A stretch of DNA of 64,000 bases from UBA1479 sp002706405 (lineage in GTDB: Bacteria; Pseudomonadota; Alphaproteobacteria; Rhodospirillales; Casp-alpha2): assembly GCA_963972255.1 (NCBI GenBank), contig CAXATO010000010.1, positions 123,358-187,357 on the forward strand. Reading direction: 5' to 3'. Under the pieces are notes generated by a model, which saw only the letters and a list, made by a program, of their open reading frames with translations, was not told where the DNA came from and ran no database searches. Positions 1 to 8,664 of this stretch are shown piece after piece; the first letter of the stretch is position 1, and the number at the start of each line of letters is the position of its first letter. Both the position numbers and the translations under genes were made by a program.

Positions 1-1
1 G

Positions 2-121
2 ACGGCCCACGATCTGGCGATCCTGGGGGCCGTCGTGCTGGCCGGCGTGCTGGCGGGGGCGGTGCCGGCGCTTGGCGCGTATCGGCAGTCGCTGGCCGAC
101 GGGATGACGGTCAAACTCTAA
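2..121 (+). CDS. ABC transporter permease, FtsX/MacB-like, C-terminal fragment
   Basis: Only the last 39 codons are inside the window, ending at the TAA at 119-121; the gene begins upstream of position 1. The visible tail is a hydrophobic helix rich in V, L, A and G followed by AYRQSLADGMTVKL. That ending (AYR, SLADG, a basic last few residues) is typical of the C-terminus of FtsX-like permeases of MacB/LolC-type ABC exporters, which extract lipids, lipoproteins or peptides from the inner membrane. What is seen is the helix and tail; the family is inferred from recall of that ending. The ATP-binding partner would be expected just upstream, outside the window. Confidence 0.5.
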   Translation, partial: TAHDLAILGAVVLAGVLAGAVPALGAYRQSLADGMTVKL

Positions 122-130
122 CCTGGGGCG

Positions 131-994
131 ATGAACATGGACGACGCGCGCACCATCGATATCGACGGGGTGGCCGTGCCACGCCTGCTGTACGGTACGG
201 CGTGGAAGGAAGAGGCCACGGAGCAATTGGTGACCCTGGCGCTCGACCAGGGGTTTCGCGGCTTCGATACGGCCAATCAGCGCAAGCATTACTACGAAGC
301 GGGCACCGGCGCCGCCTTGGCCAAGGCAATCAAGGCGGGGCGGGTGCGGCGTGCGGATCTGTTCATCCAGACCAAGTTCACCTTTCGGCGCGGCCAGGAC
401 CATCGCCTGCCTTATGACGCGGACGCGCCGGCCGCCACGCAGGTCGCCCAGTCCTTCGAGAAATCCCTGGAACACCTGCAGACGGATTACATCGATAGCC
501 TGGTGCTGCACGGACCCTGGACCGGTGACCGCCTGCATCCCGTCGACTGGCAGGTATGGCGGGCCATGGAGGCGATCCACAAGCAAGGCCGGGTGCGCCT
601 GTTGGGGGTCAGCAATTTCAAGTTGGAACAGGTTCGCCTGCTCTGCGCCCGGGCCGCGGTGAAGCCGCGTTTCGTGCAGAACCGCTGCTATGCCGCGCGC
701 GCCTGGGACAAGGATATCCGGGCCGTCTGCGCCCAGGAGGGGATTCGTTATCAGGGGTTTTCGCTGCTCACGGCGAACCGGGGAGTGCTCGATCATGCGA
801 TGGTCAAGGAAATCGCTGCGCGCCACGGCAAGACCCCGGCGCAATGCGTGTTCCGCTTCGCCCTTGACGTCGGCATGGTACCCCTGACCGGCACCAAGGA
901 TGCGGCTCATATGGCCCAGGACCAGGACGTTTTCGATTTCACCCTGACGCCGGGTGAAATCGCCGCCATCGAGAAGGCCGCCATGCCCCGTTGA
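131..994 (+). CDS. Aldo/keto reductase
   Basis: A 287-residue protein, slightly short for the family (about 300). It is a cytoplasmic NAD(P)H-dependent oxidoreductase of the TIM-barrel aldo/keto reductase superfamily, reducing aldehydes or ketones to alcohols. The catalytic tetrad can be placed: Asp46 in GFDTAN, Tyr54 or Tyr55, Lys82 in TKF and His127 in LVLHGP. The later GVSNF segment is also a family signature. The ATG at 131 is used; a second in-frame ATG lies two codons on. It starts 9 bases after the permease fragment, so the two may be co-transcribed. The substrate cannot be told from sequence. Confidence 0.85.
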   Translation: MNMDDARTIDIDGVAVPRLLYGTAWKEEATEQLVTLALDQGFRGFDTANQRKHYYEAGTGAALAKAIKAGRVRRADLFIQTKFTFRRGQDHRLPYDADAPAATQVAQSFEKSLEHLQTDYIDSLVLHGPWTGDRLHPVDWQVWRAMEAIHKQGRVRLLGVSNFKLEQVRLLCARAAVKPRFVQNRCYAARAWDKDIRAVCAQEGIRYQGFSLLTANRGVLDHAMVKEIAARHGKTPAQCVFRFALDVGMVPLTGTKDAAHMAQDQDVFDFTLTPGEIAAIEKAAMPR

Positions 995-1079
995 CTTGGC
1001 AGGCCGCCGTCGTTCAGGTTCTGTGTGATCTGCGGCGGTATCTTGCTGCCGCCTTTGTCCCAGGAAGCGGAACGACCCC

Positions 1080-2789
1080 ATGGCGCCCATCGGCCCCGTG
1101 TCCCTTGAACAGGCCTTTGCCCGCCACCAGGCCGGTGACATCGCCGGCGCGGTAGACATGTATCGTGCGTTCCTGGCCGCCAACCCGGGGCACGGTGACG
1201 CAGTGCATCTGCTTGGCGTCGCGTTGATGCAGGGCGGGGATTTGGCGGCGGCAAGGACGACGTTGGAACAGGCTGTGGCCATGGACGCGACCAAGGCCGC
1301 ATGGTGGAACAACCTGGCCCTTGCCCGCTATTACGCCGACGATTTCCCGGGGGCCCGCGCGGCCAGCGACCGCGCCCTGGCCCTGGAGCCGGGCAATCCG
1401 GATTTTCTGAACAACCGCGGTTTGGCGCGGCAGAAGTTGGATAATCTCGATGGTGCAATCAACGATTTTGAAGCCGCCCTGAAACGCCAGACCCGCGACC
1501 CGGAATTGTTCCACAATTACGGCGTCGCCCTGCAGGCGGCGGCCCGGACCGAAGATGCGGCGCGCGCGTTCGAGGAAGCGCTGCGCATATCCGGCGGCTG
1601 GCCCGATTCCCATGCCAGCTTGGGCGCCATCTACTTCAAACTCGGCCGCCGTGAAGATGCCTTCGAGGCCTGCCGCAAGGCGGTCGCCCTCGACCCTTTC
1701 CATCAGGGCGCGCATGAATGCTTCAAGACCCTGAAATGGGAAAGCGGCCAACAGGACCAGATGCACGACACCTACCGCTGGGTATGCCGCGAACTGCCTG
1801 ACCATCCCATGGCGCATCTGCAATATGGACGATGCCTGGTGACGGATCATTGGTTTCGGGAAGCGGAACCGGTGTTGCGTCGGGCCATCGCCCTGGCGCC
1901 CGACAACGCCCAGGCCCACGGCCAGCTTGGCGCGGCGCTGTCCGCCTTGGGCCGCCACGACGAAGCCCTGGACGCCTTGGCACGGGCCGTTGAATTGGAT
2001 CCCGAGGATCCGGAAATTCTGGAAATTCAGGGTGAGGTTCTGCTGCGCATCGGGCGCCCCGCCGAGGCGGTGGCACCCCTGCGGGGGGCGCATGCCCGCA
2101 ATCCGCGGCGTTCGGAAACCTTGGGCCTTCTGACCATCGCCATGACCGAAACGGAAGACCCGGATGTTGCCGGCATTGTCGATTACGATACGGCGGTAAC
2201 CCAAATGTTCATCGACGTGCCCGACGGCTATGCCGATCTGCAGGCCTTCAACACCGCCCTGCATGCCGAGCTGGAAACCCGCCACGCGGCCCTGCCGCCG
2301 CCGATCAACCAGACCATGCGCGGCGGAACGCAAATTCCCGACAACCTGTTCAACGGGCCGACCGGGACGGTCGCGCTGGTCAAAGCCGAAATCGTGAAAT
2401 CTCTCCGGCGCTACATTGCGGGGCTGACGCCGGATGCCGATCATCCCTTCCTGCGCTTCATCAATCCGGATTTCCGGTTCACCGGTGCCTGGTCGACAAT
2501 CCTGCGCGGCACCGGCTATGACGCCAGCCACATCCATAACGAGGGCTGGTTGTCTGGTGTGTATTACGTGAAGGTTCCGGACCTGCCGGACGAGGTGTGG
2601 CAGACGGGTGAGGGGTGCCTGCAGGTCGGCGGCCCGCCCGATGCCTATGTCAGCGCCCGCAACCGCACGCGCTTCATGGTCCGGCCCGAGCCGGGCAAGC
2701 TCGTGCTGTTTCCGTCCTATGTATGGCATGGCGTTCGGCCCTTCAGCCGCGAGGACACCCGCCATTCGATTGCATTTGATGTGATTTAG
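1080..2789 (+). CDS. TPR-repeat protein with C-terminal 2OG-Fe(II) oxygenase domain
   Basis: A 569-residue protein. The first ~370 residues are tandem tetratricopeptide repeats (alternating W/L-G-Y-A-P positions, e.g. AAWWNNLALARYY, and N-rich turns). The last ~190 residues resemble the putative 2-oxoglutarate/Fe(II) oxygenase family found fused to TPRs: SHIHNEGWLSGVYYV with His484/His486 as candidate metal ligands, LVLFPSYVWHGVRPF with His550, and Arg561 as candidate 2OG-binding residue. No signal peptide is seen, so it is probably cytoplasmic. Such enzymes hydroxylate proteins or small molecules; the TPR part would bind a partner. It stands 85 bases after the aldo/keto reductase and is followed by a hairpin-rich gap. 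Domain fusion is well supported; substrate unknown. Confidence 0.75.
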   Translation: MAPIGPVSLEQAFARHQAGDIAGAVDMYRAFLAANPGHGDAVHLLGVALMQGGDLAAARTTLEQAVAMDATKAAWWNNLALARYYADDFPGARAASDRALALEPGNPDFLNNRGLARQKLDNLDGAINDFEAALKRQTRDPELFHNYGVALQAAARTEDAARAFEEALRISGGWPDSHASLGAIYFKLGRREDAFEACRKAVALDPFHQGAHECFKTLKWESGQQDQMHDTYRWVCRELPDHPMAHLQYGRCLVTDHWFREAEPVLRRAIALAPDNAQAHGQLGAALSALGRHDEALDALARAVELDPEDPEILEIQGEVLLRIGRPAEAVAPLRGAHARNPRRSETLGLLTIAMTETEDPDVAGIVDYDTAVTQMFIDVPDGYADLQAFNTALHAELETRHAALPPPINQTMRGGTQIPDNLFNGPTGTVALVKAEIVKSLRRYIAGLTPDADHPFLRFINPDFRFTGAWSTILRGTGYDASHIHNEGWLSGVYYVKVPDLPDEVWQTGEGCLQVGGPPDAYVSARNRTRFMVRPEPGKLVLFPSYVWHGVRPFSREDTRHSIAFDVI

Positions 2790-2834
2790 CGGAGGGGGCG
2801 GCGCGCGCGTTCGATCCGGCCACACAAAAAATTA

Positions 2835-2890
2835 GGGGTCTGCCTTAAGGATCGCGAAGGGGGGCTGGAGCGATCCAAAAAACAGACCCC
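2835..2890. repeat. REP-like composite hairpin
   Basis: Two nested perfect stems. Outer arms are GGGGTCTG (2835-2842) and CAGACCCC (2883-2890). Inner arms are GGATCGC (2849-2855) and GCGATCC (2870-2876), around a 14-base loop. CCTTAAGG next to the first outer arm is itself a palindrome. The GGGGTCTG/CAGACCCC ends recall repetitive extragenic palindromes mobilised by Y1-type REP-associated transposases (from memory). It lies between two convergent genes, so it could also act as a transcription stop: read on the minus strand, six T follow the outer arm. Confidence 0.55.
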
Positions 2891-3007
2891 AAAGGTGGGA
2901 AGTCGATTCCCGGAAATCCGGGGGTAGGGAGAAAGCAAGTCTTCGTGGGCAGATAATCAGGTTGTAAGCGTGTTTCTCAGGTCGTTAGCGGGCAATCAGA
3001 GCCGGAC

Positions 3008-3154
3008 TTATTTGAACAGGCGGCCGATGGCGCGGCGGACGTTGCGGACATCGCGGTCCCAAGCCTGATGGCGCAGGGCGCTCATCTCTTCCTGGGTCGG
3101 CAGAGCGCCGGAGGGCAGAGGGGCCGACTGTCCGATGTAGCGATTGTAAGCCAT
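3008..3154 (-). CDS. Small basic protein of 48 residues, unknown function
   Basis: This runs from the ATG at 3154 to the TAA at 3008-3010. The start is fixed by a strong ribosome binding site, GTTAAGGAGAATTAAC just before ATG; a longer in-frame ORF back to 3334 has no such support. The C-terminal half is rich in R and A and ends VRRAIGRLFK, probably one amphipathic helix. A second protein of the same design (61 residues) is at 8826-9011, ending its helix VRDVIGRIFR. Both are divergent from a LysR regulator gene. They resemble the tiny Arg-rich proteins (DUF1127-like or RSP_7527-like) common in alphaproteobacteria, but the DIGLSR signature of DUF1127 is absent. Function not known. Confidence 0.7.
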   Translation of the reverse strand: MAYNRYIGQSAPLPSGALPTQEEMSALRHQAWDRDVRNVRRAIGRLFK

Positions 3155-3338
3155 GTTAATTCTCCTTAACGGTCGAATGGGGTTCCGGTGGTGATAGACA
3201 TAGGCTTGGAACGTTTTCCCTAATTCGAACTTGTCTTTGTGACCAGTCGAACCCGTGTGGTTGCGCGAGTTCCCGTGTTCTGTTGAGAAAAACTTACGGA
3301 TAATGGGCCTTTGGCGCAAACGACCTTTTCTCACTCTT

Positions 3339-3352
3339 GATTTTAGAAAATC
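3339..3352. promoter_or_regulatory. Palindrome upstream of LysR gene, candidate operator
   Basis: A dyad GATTTT-AG-AAAATC sits 20 bases before the LysR start, in the AT-rich stretch between the divergent small gene and the regulator. LysR proteins commonly bind dyads between divergent genes. The position fits autoregulation, but no binding specificity can be read from sequence. Confidence 0.4.
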
Positions 3353-3372
3353 TATAAGATAAACCTAAGCTC

Positions 3373-4359
3373 ATGCGAACACTTCCGCCCCTGAACGCGC
3401 TCCGCGCCTTTGAATCCGCTGCCCGACACCTTTCCATGTCGCGGGCTGCGGATGAACTTCATGTAACGCCAGCGGCCATCAGCCATCAGGTCAAGGGGTT
3501 GGAGGAATTCCTCGGCATGCAGCTTTTTCACCGGCAGCAGCGGGGGCTCGCCCTGACGGAAACGGGGGCGGCCTATCTGCCGGGGCTGCGGGAAGGCTTC
3601 GAAAAAATACAGGCGGCGACTCAGGCTTTGTACGATTCCGAAGCCACGGGGCCGCTCACCGTGTCCGTTACGCCGACCTTCGCCGCCAAGTGGCTGGTCC
3701 ACCGGCTGGAAAAGTTCACCAACCTGCATCCGGAAATTCAGGTCATGCTGGTCGCGACCTCGCTGAAGGTGCGCTTCGACATGGGGGAAGCGGATGTCGC
3801 CGTGCGCTACGGCCCCGGCAATTATGTGGGATGCCGCGTCGACAAGATGTTCGAAGAAGAAGTCTATGCCGTGTGCGCGCCGGAACTGATGAGCGGCAAG
3901 AACCCCATTCGGGAGCCCCGCGACCTGCTGAACCACACGCTGCTGCATCCCGTGCAGCAGGATTTGGACGATAGCTTTCCGACCTGGGAAATGTGGCTGC
4001 GCGGCCATGGCGTGCGCACCGAGGGGCCGATCCCTGGGCCCAATATCTCGCCCCACTGGATGCTGGTCGAAGCCGCCGTCAACGGGCAGGGCGTGGCCCT
4101 GGTCAAGGCCTCGGTCGCCGAGCGCGATCTGGAGACCGGCCGCCTGGTGCGGCCCTTCGCCGAGACCATTCCCGTTGCCCATGCCTATTGGCTGATCTCG
4201 CCCGAGGACACCGCCGACAAGCCCAAGGTCAAGGCATTCCGCGAATGGATTATGGCCGAAGCCAGGGAACACGCCGAACACCATGCCGAACTGGAAGCCA
4301 AACAGCAGGCGGAATGGGCGGCGACGCGCAAACTACAGAAAGCGGCGGGCAACGTCTGA
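3373..4359 (+). CDS. LysR-family transcriptional regulator, GcvA type
   Basis: 328 residues. The N-terminal winged helix-turn-helix (residues ~4-62) has PPLNALRAFESAARH and SMSRAADELHVTPAAISHQV, the classical GcvA-type opening. The rest is a periplasmic-binding-protein-like effector domain. The C-terminus is longer than usual, with ~30 charged residues rich in E, A, H and K after EWIMAEA. In E. coli GcvA controls the glycine cleavage system. Here the two genes downstream are a 2-hydroxyacid dehydrogenase and an SHMT-like enzyme, so a role in serine, glycine or hydroxypyruvate metabolism is a reasonable inference. It is divergent from the 48-residue protein gene, with a palindrome in between. 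Confidence 0.85.
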   Translation: MRTLPPLNALRAFESAARHLSMSRAADELHVTPAAISHQVKGLEEFLGMQLFHRQQRGLALTETGAAYLPGLREGFEKIQAATQALYDSEATGPLTVSVTPTFAAKWLVHRLEKFTNLHPEIQVMLVATSLKVRFDMGEADVAVRYGPGNYVGCRVDKMFEEEVYAVCAPELMSGKNPIREPRDLLNHTLLHPVQQDLDDSFPTWEMWLRGHGVRTEGPIPGPNISPHWMLVEAAVNGQGVALVKASVAERDLETGRLVRPFAETIPVAHAYWLISPEDTADKPKVKAFREWIMAEAREHAEHHAELEAKQQAEWAATRKLQKAAGNV

Positions 4360-4367
4360 TCCATTCC

Positions 4368-4408
4368 GCGGCACGCTGCCGCAGAAGAACTTGAAGGGGG
4401 CCCTTCAA
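4368..4408 (+). promoter_or_regulatory. Two tandem hairpins in the leader of the dehydrogenase gene
   Basis: First hairpin: GCGGCA (4368-4373), loop CGC, TGCCGC (4377-4382). Second: TTGAAGGG (4391-4398), GG, CCCTTCAA (4401-4408). They lie between the LysR stop and the ribosome binding site GGAGA (4411-4415). No T-tract follows, so they are not ordinary terminators. They may stabilise the mRNA, separate the two genes, or bind a regulator. Confidence 0.4.
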
Positions 4409-4425
4409 CCGGAGACCGGACACCG

Positions 4426-5400
4426 ATGAAAATCACCATTCTCGACGATTATTTCAATGTCATCCGCGACCTGCCCTGCTTTCAGAAGATCGCCGATCAC
4501 GATGTCACCATCTGGAACGACCATGTCCAGGACACCGATGGCTTGGCCGAACGGCTGAAGGACACGGAAGCCCTGGTCCTGATCCGCGAGCGGACCAAGA
4601 TCCGCACGCCGCTTTTGGAACGTCTGCCCAATCTGAAACTCATCAGCCAACGCAGCGTGTGGCCGCATATCGACGTCGATACCTGCACGGCCCGTGGCGT
4701 CGTGGTGTGTTCGGCCCAGCATGAGGGCACGCCCAGCTATGCCACGTCGGAACTGACCTGGGCCCTGATCCTCGCCGCCATGCGCCAGATCCCGCAGCAA
4801 ATGGCCTCGCTCCAGGCCGGGACCTGGCAGATGGGGATGGGCCAGTCCCTGCGCGGCAAGACGCTGGGTCTCTACGGCTATGGCCGCATCTCCCGCGCCG
4901 TCGCCGAGGTCGGGCGGGCCTTCGGCATGCGTATTCTGGTCTGGGCGCGGGAAGCATCCCGCGCGGCCGCCCGAGCCGAAGGCTGCGACGTGGCGGCCAG
5001 CAAGGAGGACTTTTTCCGGGACTGCGACATCCTCAGCCTGCACATGCGCCTCAAGGACGCGACCAAGGGCATCGTCAGCCAAGCGGACCTGGAGCTCATG
5101 AAGCCCACGGCGCTGCTGGTCAACACCTCCCGTTCGGGCCTTATTCAGCCGGGCGCCCTGGCGGCGGCGCTCAAGGGCGGTCGTCCCGGCATGGCGGCGG
5201 TCGACGTCTACGACCATGAACCCGTGACCAAAGGGTCCGAACCCCTGGTCGAGATGCCCAACGTAATCTGCACGCCGCATATCGGTTACGTCACGGTCGA
5301 TGAATGGGAAATCCATTTCACCGATATCTTCGACCAGATCCTCGCCTTCGAAAAAGGCGCACCCATCAACGTCGTCAATCCCGAGGTTCTCAAGGGATAG
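4426..5400 (+). CDS. D-2-hydroxyacid dehydrogenase family protein
   Basis: 324 residues, normal length for D-isomer-specific 2-hydroxyacid dehydrogenases, which interconvert 2-hydroxy and 2-oxo acids with NAD(P)H in the cytoplasm. The Rossmann motif is GLYGYGRIS at 148-156. The catalytic set is present: Arg in NTSRSGL, Glu in DVYDHEP, and His in CTPHIGYV, so the enzyme should be active. The N-terminus (MKITILDDYFN) and SQRS segment match the phosphoglycerate dehydrogenase-like subgroup often annotated without a defined substrate. It is followed after 28 bases by an SHMT-like gene, which suggests a hydroxypyruvate- or serine-related substrate. Specificity remains open. Confidence 0.8.
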   Translation: MKITILDDYFNVIRDLPCFQKIADHDVTIWNDHVQDTDGLAERLKDTEALVLIRERTKIRTPLLERLPNLKLISQRSVWPHIDVDTCTARGVVVCSAQHEGTPSYATSELTWALILAAMRQIPQQMASLQAGTWQMGMGQSLRGKTLGLYGYGRISRAVAEVGRAFGMRILVWAREASRAAARAEGCDVAASKEDFFRDCDILSLHMRLKDATKGIVSQADLELMKPTALLVNTSRSGLIQPGALAAALKGGRPGMAAVDVYDHEPVTKGSEPLVEMPNVICTPHIGYVTVDEWEIHFTDIFDQILAFEKGAPINVVNPEVLKG

Positions 5401-5428
5401 GGCCGAGGCGCCGCCAGGAGACTGTACG

Positions 5429-6751
5429 ATGACCAACTTGACGCCCCGCGATTGGGTGCCCGGTGACTGCGAAGCCTTGGTCCAAAGGATCGCCGACGCC
5501 ACGGCAGCGGACGGGACCGATGCCGTTGGCGCCCGTATCGACGCGCTGATCGCCAAGAACCGCGATATTCATGACGCCGAGTGCTTCAACCTGAACCCGG
5601 CGACCAATGTCATGAATCCCAAGGCCGAGGCCGCGCTGGCCGCCGGCCTGGGGTCGCGTCCGTCACTCGGCTATCCGGGGGGTAAGTACGAGATGGGGCT
5701 GGAGGCGATCGAGGAGATCGAGGTCATCGCCGCCGAACTGGCCGCCGAGGTGTTCCGCGCCAACTTCGCCGAAATCCGCGTCGCCTCGGGGGCGCTCGCC
5801 AACCTGTATGCCTTCATGGCGACCTGCCGGCCAGGGGACGCGATCATCGCGCCGTCGCCGGAGATCGGCGGTCACGTCACCCATCACGCGGCGGGCTGCG
5901 CCGGGTTGTTCGGCCTGACCACGCATCCGGCCCCGGTCGATGCTTCGGGCTACACGGTTGATCTCGACGCCATGCATAAACTTGCCCGGGACGTGCGGCC
6001 CAAGCTGATCACCATCGGCGGCAGCCTGAACCTGTTCTCTCATCCCGTGGCAGAGATCCGCGCCATCGCCGACACGGTCGGGGCCAAGGTGCTGTTTGAT
6101 GCGGCCCATCTCTGCGGCATGGTCGCGGGCGGCGCTTGGCCCGATCCCCTGGCCGCCGGGGCGCATCTCATGACCATGAGCACCTACAAAAGCTTAGGGG
6201 GACCGGCGGGCGGCCTGATCGTGACCAACGATGTGGGTCTTGCCGAGAAACTGGACGCTATCGCCTTTCCCGGCATGACGGCGAATTTCGATGCCGCCAA
6301 GTCGGCGTCCTTGGCGATCAGCTTGCTCGACTGGCGGGAATTCGGCCGGGCCTATGCCGACGCCATGGTGGCGACGTCCAAGGCCCTGGCCTTGGCCCTC
6401 GACCGGGAAGGGGTGCCCCTGTTCGCCAAGGACAACGGCTTCACCACGTCGCATCAGTTCGCGGTCCTGGCGGCGCCCTATGGCGGCGGGCAGACGGCGG
6501 CCAAGAAGCTGCGCCGGGCGGGCTTCCTCGCCTGCGGGATCGGCCTGCCGGCGGACCCGGTTGCGGGGGATTTGAACGGGCTTCGCATCGGCACGCCGGA
6601 ACTGGTGCGCCGGGGCATGACCGTGGACGACATGCCGAAGCTGGCCGGCCTGATTGCTCGGGCGCTTTCGGCCAACGGCCCGGACGCCCTGGCGGCGGAG
6701 GTTCGTGACTGGCGGAAAACTTTCGACGGGGTTTGTTTTGTTCGCGGCTAG
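5429..6751 (+). CDS. Serine hydroxymethyltransferase-like PLP enzyme
   Basis: 440 residues from the ATG at 5429, chosen because CAGGAG ends 8 bases upstream; the ORF stays open back to 5300 without support. Fold-type I PLP enzyme of the SHMT family: MSTYKSLGGPAGG carries the Schiff-base Lys254, and the YPGGKYEMG and VLFDAAHLCGM segments match SHMT substrate and cofactor loops. SHMT swaps a one-carbon unit between serine and glycine with tetrahydrofolate. This copy diverges from GlyA at conserved blocks (TYKSLGGP where GlyA has TTHKTLRGP; ANLYAF where GlyA has ANxAVY), so it may act on another beta-hydroxy amino acid. Its stop overlaps the convergent transporter stop by four bases. A housekeeping glyA probably lies elsewhere. 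Confidence 0.8.
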   Translation: MTNLTPRDWVPGDCEALVQRIADATAADGTDAVGARIDALIAKNRDIHDAECFNLNPATNVMNPKAEAALAAGLGSRPSLGYPGGKYEMGLEAIEEIEVIAAELAAEVFRANFAEIRVASGALANLYAFMATCRPGDAIIAPSPEIGGHVTHHAAGCAGLFGLTTHPAPVDASGYTVDLDAMHKLARDVRPKLITIGGSLNLFSHPVAEIRAIADTVGAKVLFDAAHLCGMVAGGAWPDPLAAGAHLMTMSTYKSLGGPAGGLIVTNDVGLAEKLDAIAFPGMTANFDAAKSASLAISLLDWREFGRAYADAMVATSKALALALDREGVPLFAKDNGFTTSHQFAVLAAPYGGGQTAAKKLRRAGFLACGIGLPADPVAGDLNGLRIGTPELVRRGMTVDDMPKLAGLIARALSANGPDALAAEVRDWRKTFDGVCFVRG

Positions 6752-8535
6752 AACGGCCAGAACAGCAGGATCGCCGGTACGGCAACTACCAGCACCACCC
6801 CTTGCAACGGCAGGCCCAGCCGCCAGTAATCACCGAAGGCATAGCCGCCCGGGCCCATGACGAGCGCGTTGTTCTGATGCCCGATGGGCGTGACGAAGGC
6901 GCAACTGGCGGCCACGGCGACGCCCATCAGCATGGGGTCGGGGTCGACGCCGAGGCGTTGCGACAGGGTGATCGCGACCGGCCCCATGATGACCGCCGTG
7001 GCGGCATTGTTGAGCACCGCCGACAGCGCCATGGTCACGGCCATCAGCAGGGTCAGCACGGCAAGCGGGTTGAGTGGCAGGGGGCTGTCCAAAATGCCCT
7101 GGGCGATCAGGCCCGTGGTGCCGGTGGCGTCGAAGGCGTCGCCGACGGGGATCAGGGCGCCGATCAGCACCACCACGGGCCAGTCGATGCCGTCGTAGAT
7201 TTCCCGCACGGGCAGGATATTGAACACCACCATGGCCACGGCGGCGAGACCGAGGGCAATCGTGATCGGCAGGATGTTGAAGGTCGTGAGCGCCACGGCG
7301 ATGGCGAAAATGGCGATGGCCATGCGGGCGTGGCGGAGGCTGGCCTCGCCGAACTGGATGCGTTCCTGCAGTGTCAGGCAGCCCATGCGCGACATCAGGT
7401 CGGGCATGTGGTCGCGTGGCCCGTAGAACAGCACCAGGTCGCCGGCCCGGAACTTGAACTGACCCATGCGGCCGCGAAAGGCCCGGCCCTGGCGCGACAC
7501 GGCCAGGATGTCCGTGTCGTAGCGCGAACGCAGGCGCAGCGACACAAGCTCGCGCCCGATCATGCGCGATCCCGGGCGCACGACGGCTTCGGCCAGGTCC
7601 ATGTCCTCGTCGATCATGTTCTCCGACTTGGTGCCTTTCATGGTGCCGACCTTGAGGTCCATGGCCGTGGTCAGGCGGTCCAGTCCTTCGGACGAGGATT
7701 CCAGCAGAAGCTTGTCGCCGACCTTGAGCCCGTCACCCTGCGGCAGCTTGGGCATGCGCCGGCCGCGGCGGATGATGTTGACGATCAGCACATCGCAGTC
7801 CGTCGCCAGCATGCGCAATTCGCCCCGCGTCATACCGACAGCGTCCGTGCCTTTGACCACCGTCGCCTCGGTCACGAACTTGTCGATGCCCATGTGATCG
7901 CGGGTGGCGTCCTGCAACAGGCGGCGTGTGGGGATCAGGAACCGCGCCGAAACCGCGAGAAAGGCGACCCCGATGCCGGCGACCAGAATGCCGACGGGCG
8001 TGAAGTCGAACATGCCGAAGGGTTCACCCGTCACCTTGGCGCGGAAGGCGGCGATGATGATGTTGGGCGGCGTGCCCAGCAGGGTAATCAGCCCGCCCAG
8101 AATGGTCGCGAAGGACAGGGGCATGAGCACCGCCCCGGCGTGGTATTTGGTTTTCAGGGTCGTCTGGATCGCTGCAGGCATGAGAAGCCCGAGCGCCGCC
8201 ACGTTGTTCATGACCGACGACATCAACGCCCCCAGTCCCGACAGCACGGCGATATGCCGGGCCATGCCCGTGGCCGATCGTTCGATGATCCGGGCCAGGA
8301 TGTCCGATGCCCCCGTGCGCGCCAGGGTGTGGCTGAGGACCAGGATTGCCGCCACGGTGATGGTCGCCGGATGGCCGAAGCCGGAAAAGGCTTCGCGCGC
8401 GGGCACCAGGCCCAGGACGACGGCCCCCAGCAGGATGCTGAAGGCGACCACGTCATAGCGCCAGCGGTCCCAGATGAACAGCACCAACGCCGCCGCAATC
8501 AGCCCGACAATGGCCATCTGATCAAAGGTCATCAA
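6748..8535 (-). CDS. SLC13/DASS-type permease with two RCK_C domains
   Basis: 595 residues. Several hydrophobic segments at both ends surround a soluble centre (~200-390) with two repeats of the TrkA/RCK C-terminal type (MIGRELVSLRLRSRYDTDIL is in the second). The N-terminal half contains SSVMNNVAALGLLMPAA and GTPPNIII, and the C-terminal half SAVLNNAATAVIMGPVA, the paired inner motifs of the divalent-anion:Na+ symporter family. It should sit in the inner membrane and import an anion such as sulfate, a dicarboxylate or tellurite-like oxyanion; the RCK_C parts probably sense a ligand. It is a single gene facing its convergent SHMT-like neighbour. Substrate not predictable. Confidence 0.82.
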   Translation of the reverse strand: MMTFDQMAIVGLIAAALVLFIWDRWRYDVVAFSILLGAVVLGLVPAREAFSGFGHPATITVAAILVLSHTLARTGASDILARIIERSATGMARHIAVLSGLGALMSSVMNNVAALGLLMPAAIQTTLKTKYHAGAVLMPLSFATILGGLITLLGTPPNIIIAAFRAKVTGEPFGMFDFTPVGILVAGIGVAFLAVSARFLIPTRRLLQDATRDHMGIDKFVTEATVVKGTDAVGMTRGELRMLATDCDVLIVNIIRRGRRMPKLPQGDGLKVGDKLLLESSSEGLDRLTTAMDLKVGTMKGTKSENMIDEDMDLAEAVVRPGSRMIGRELVSLRLRSRYDTDILAVSRQGRAFRGRMGQFKFRAGDLVLFYGPRDHMPDLMSRMGCLTLQERIQFGEASLRHARMAIAIFAIAVALTTFNILPITIALGLAAVAMVVFNILPVREIYDGIDWPVVVLIGALIPVGDAFDATGTTGLIAQGILDSPLPLNPLAVLTLLMAVTMALSAVLNNAATAVIMGPVAITLSQRLGVDPDPMLMGVAVAASCAFVTPIGHQNNALVMGPGGYAFGDYWRLGLPLQGVVLVVAVPAILLFWPF

Positions 8536-8664
8536 AACTCACTCAGTTGTCGTTGTCTGTGGCGGTCGGGTCTGCCGTCTGGAGAGTGTGCGGTGCCGCC
8601 GGGAAAATTGAAAGGGCGTAAACGCGGCCCCGTACTTGTGCCGGGTTTCCGTGACGGTGCGCGC

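Noticed and set aside
1014..2825. A 603-codon minus-strand ORF opposite the TPR-oxygenase gene
   Set aside because: Same effect of high GC; the plus-strand frame encodes real TPR and oxygenase motifs.
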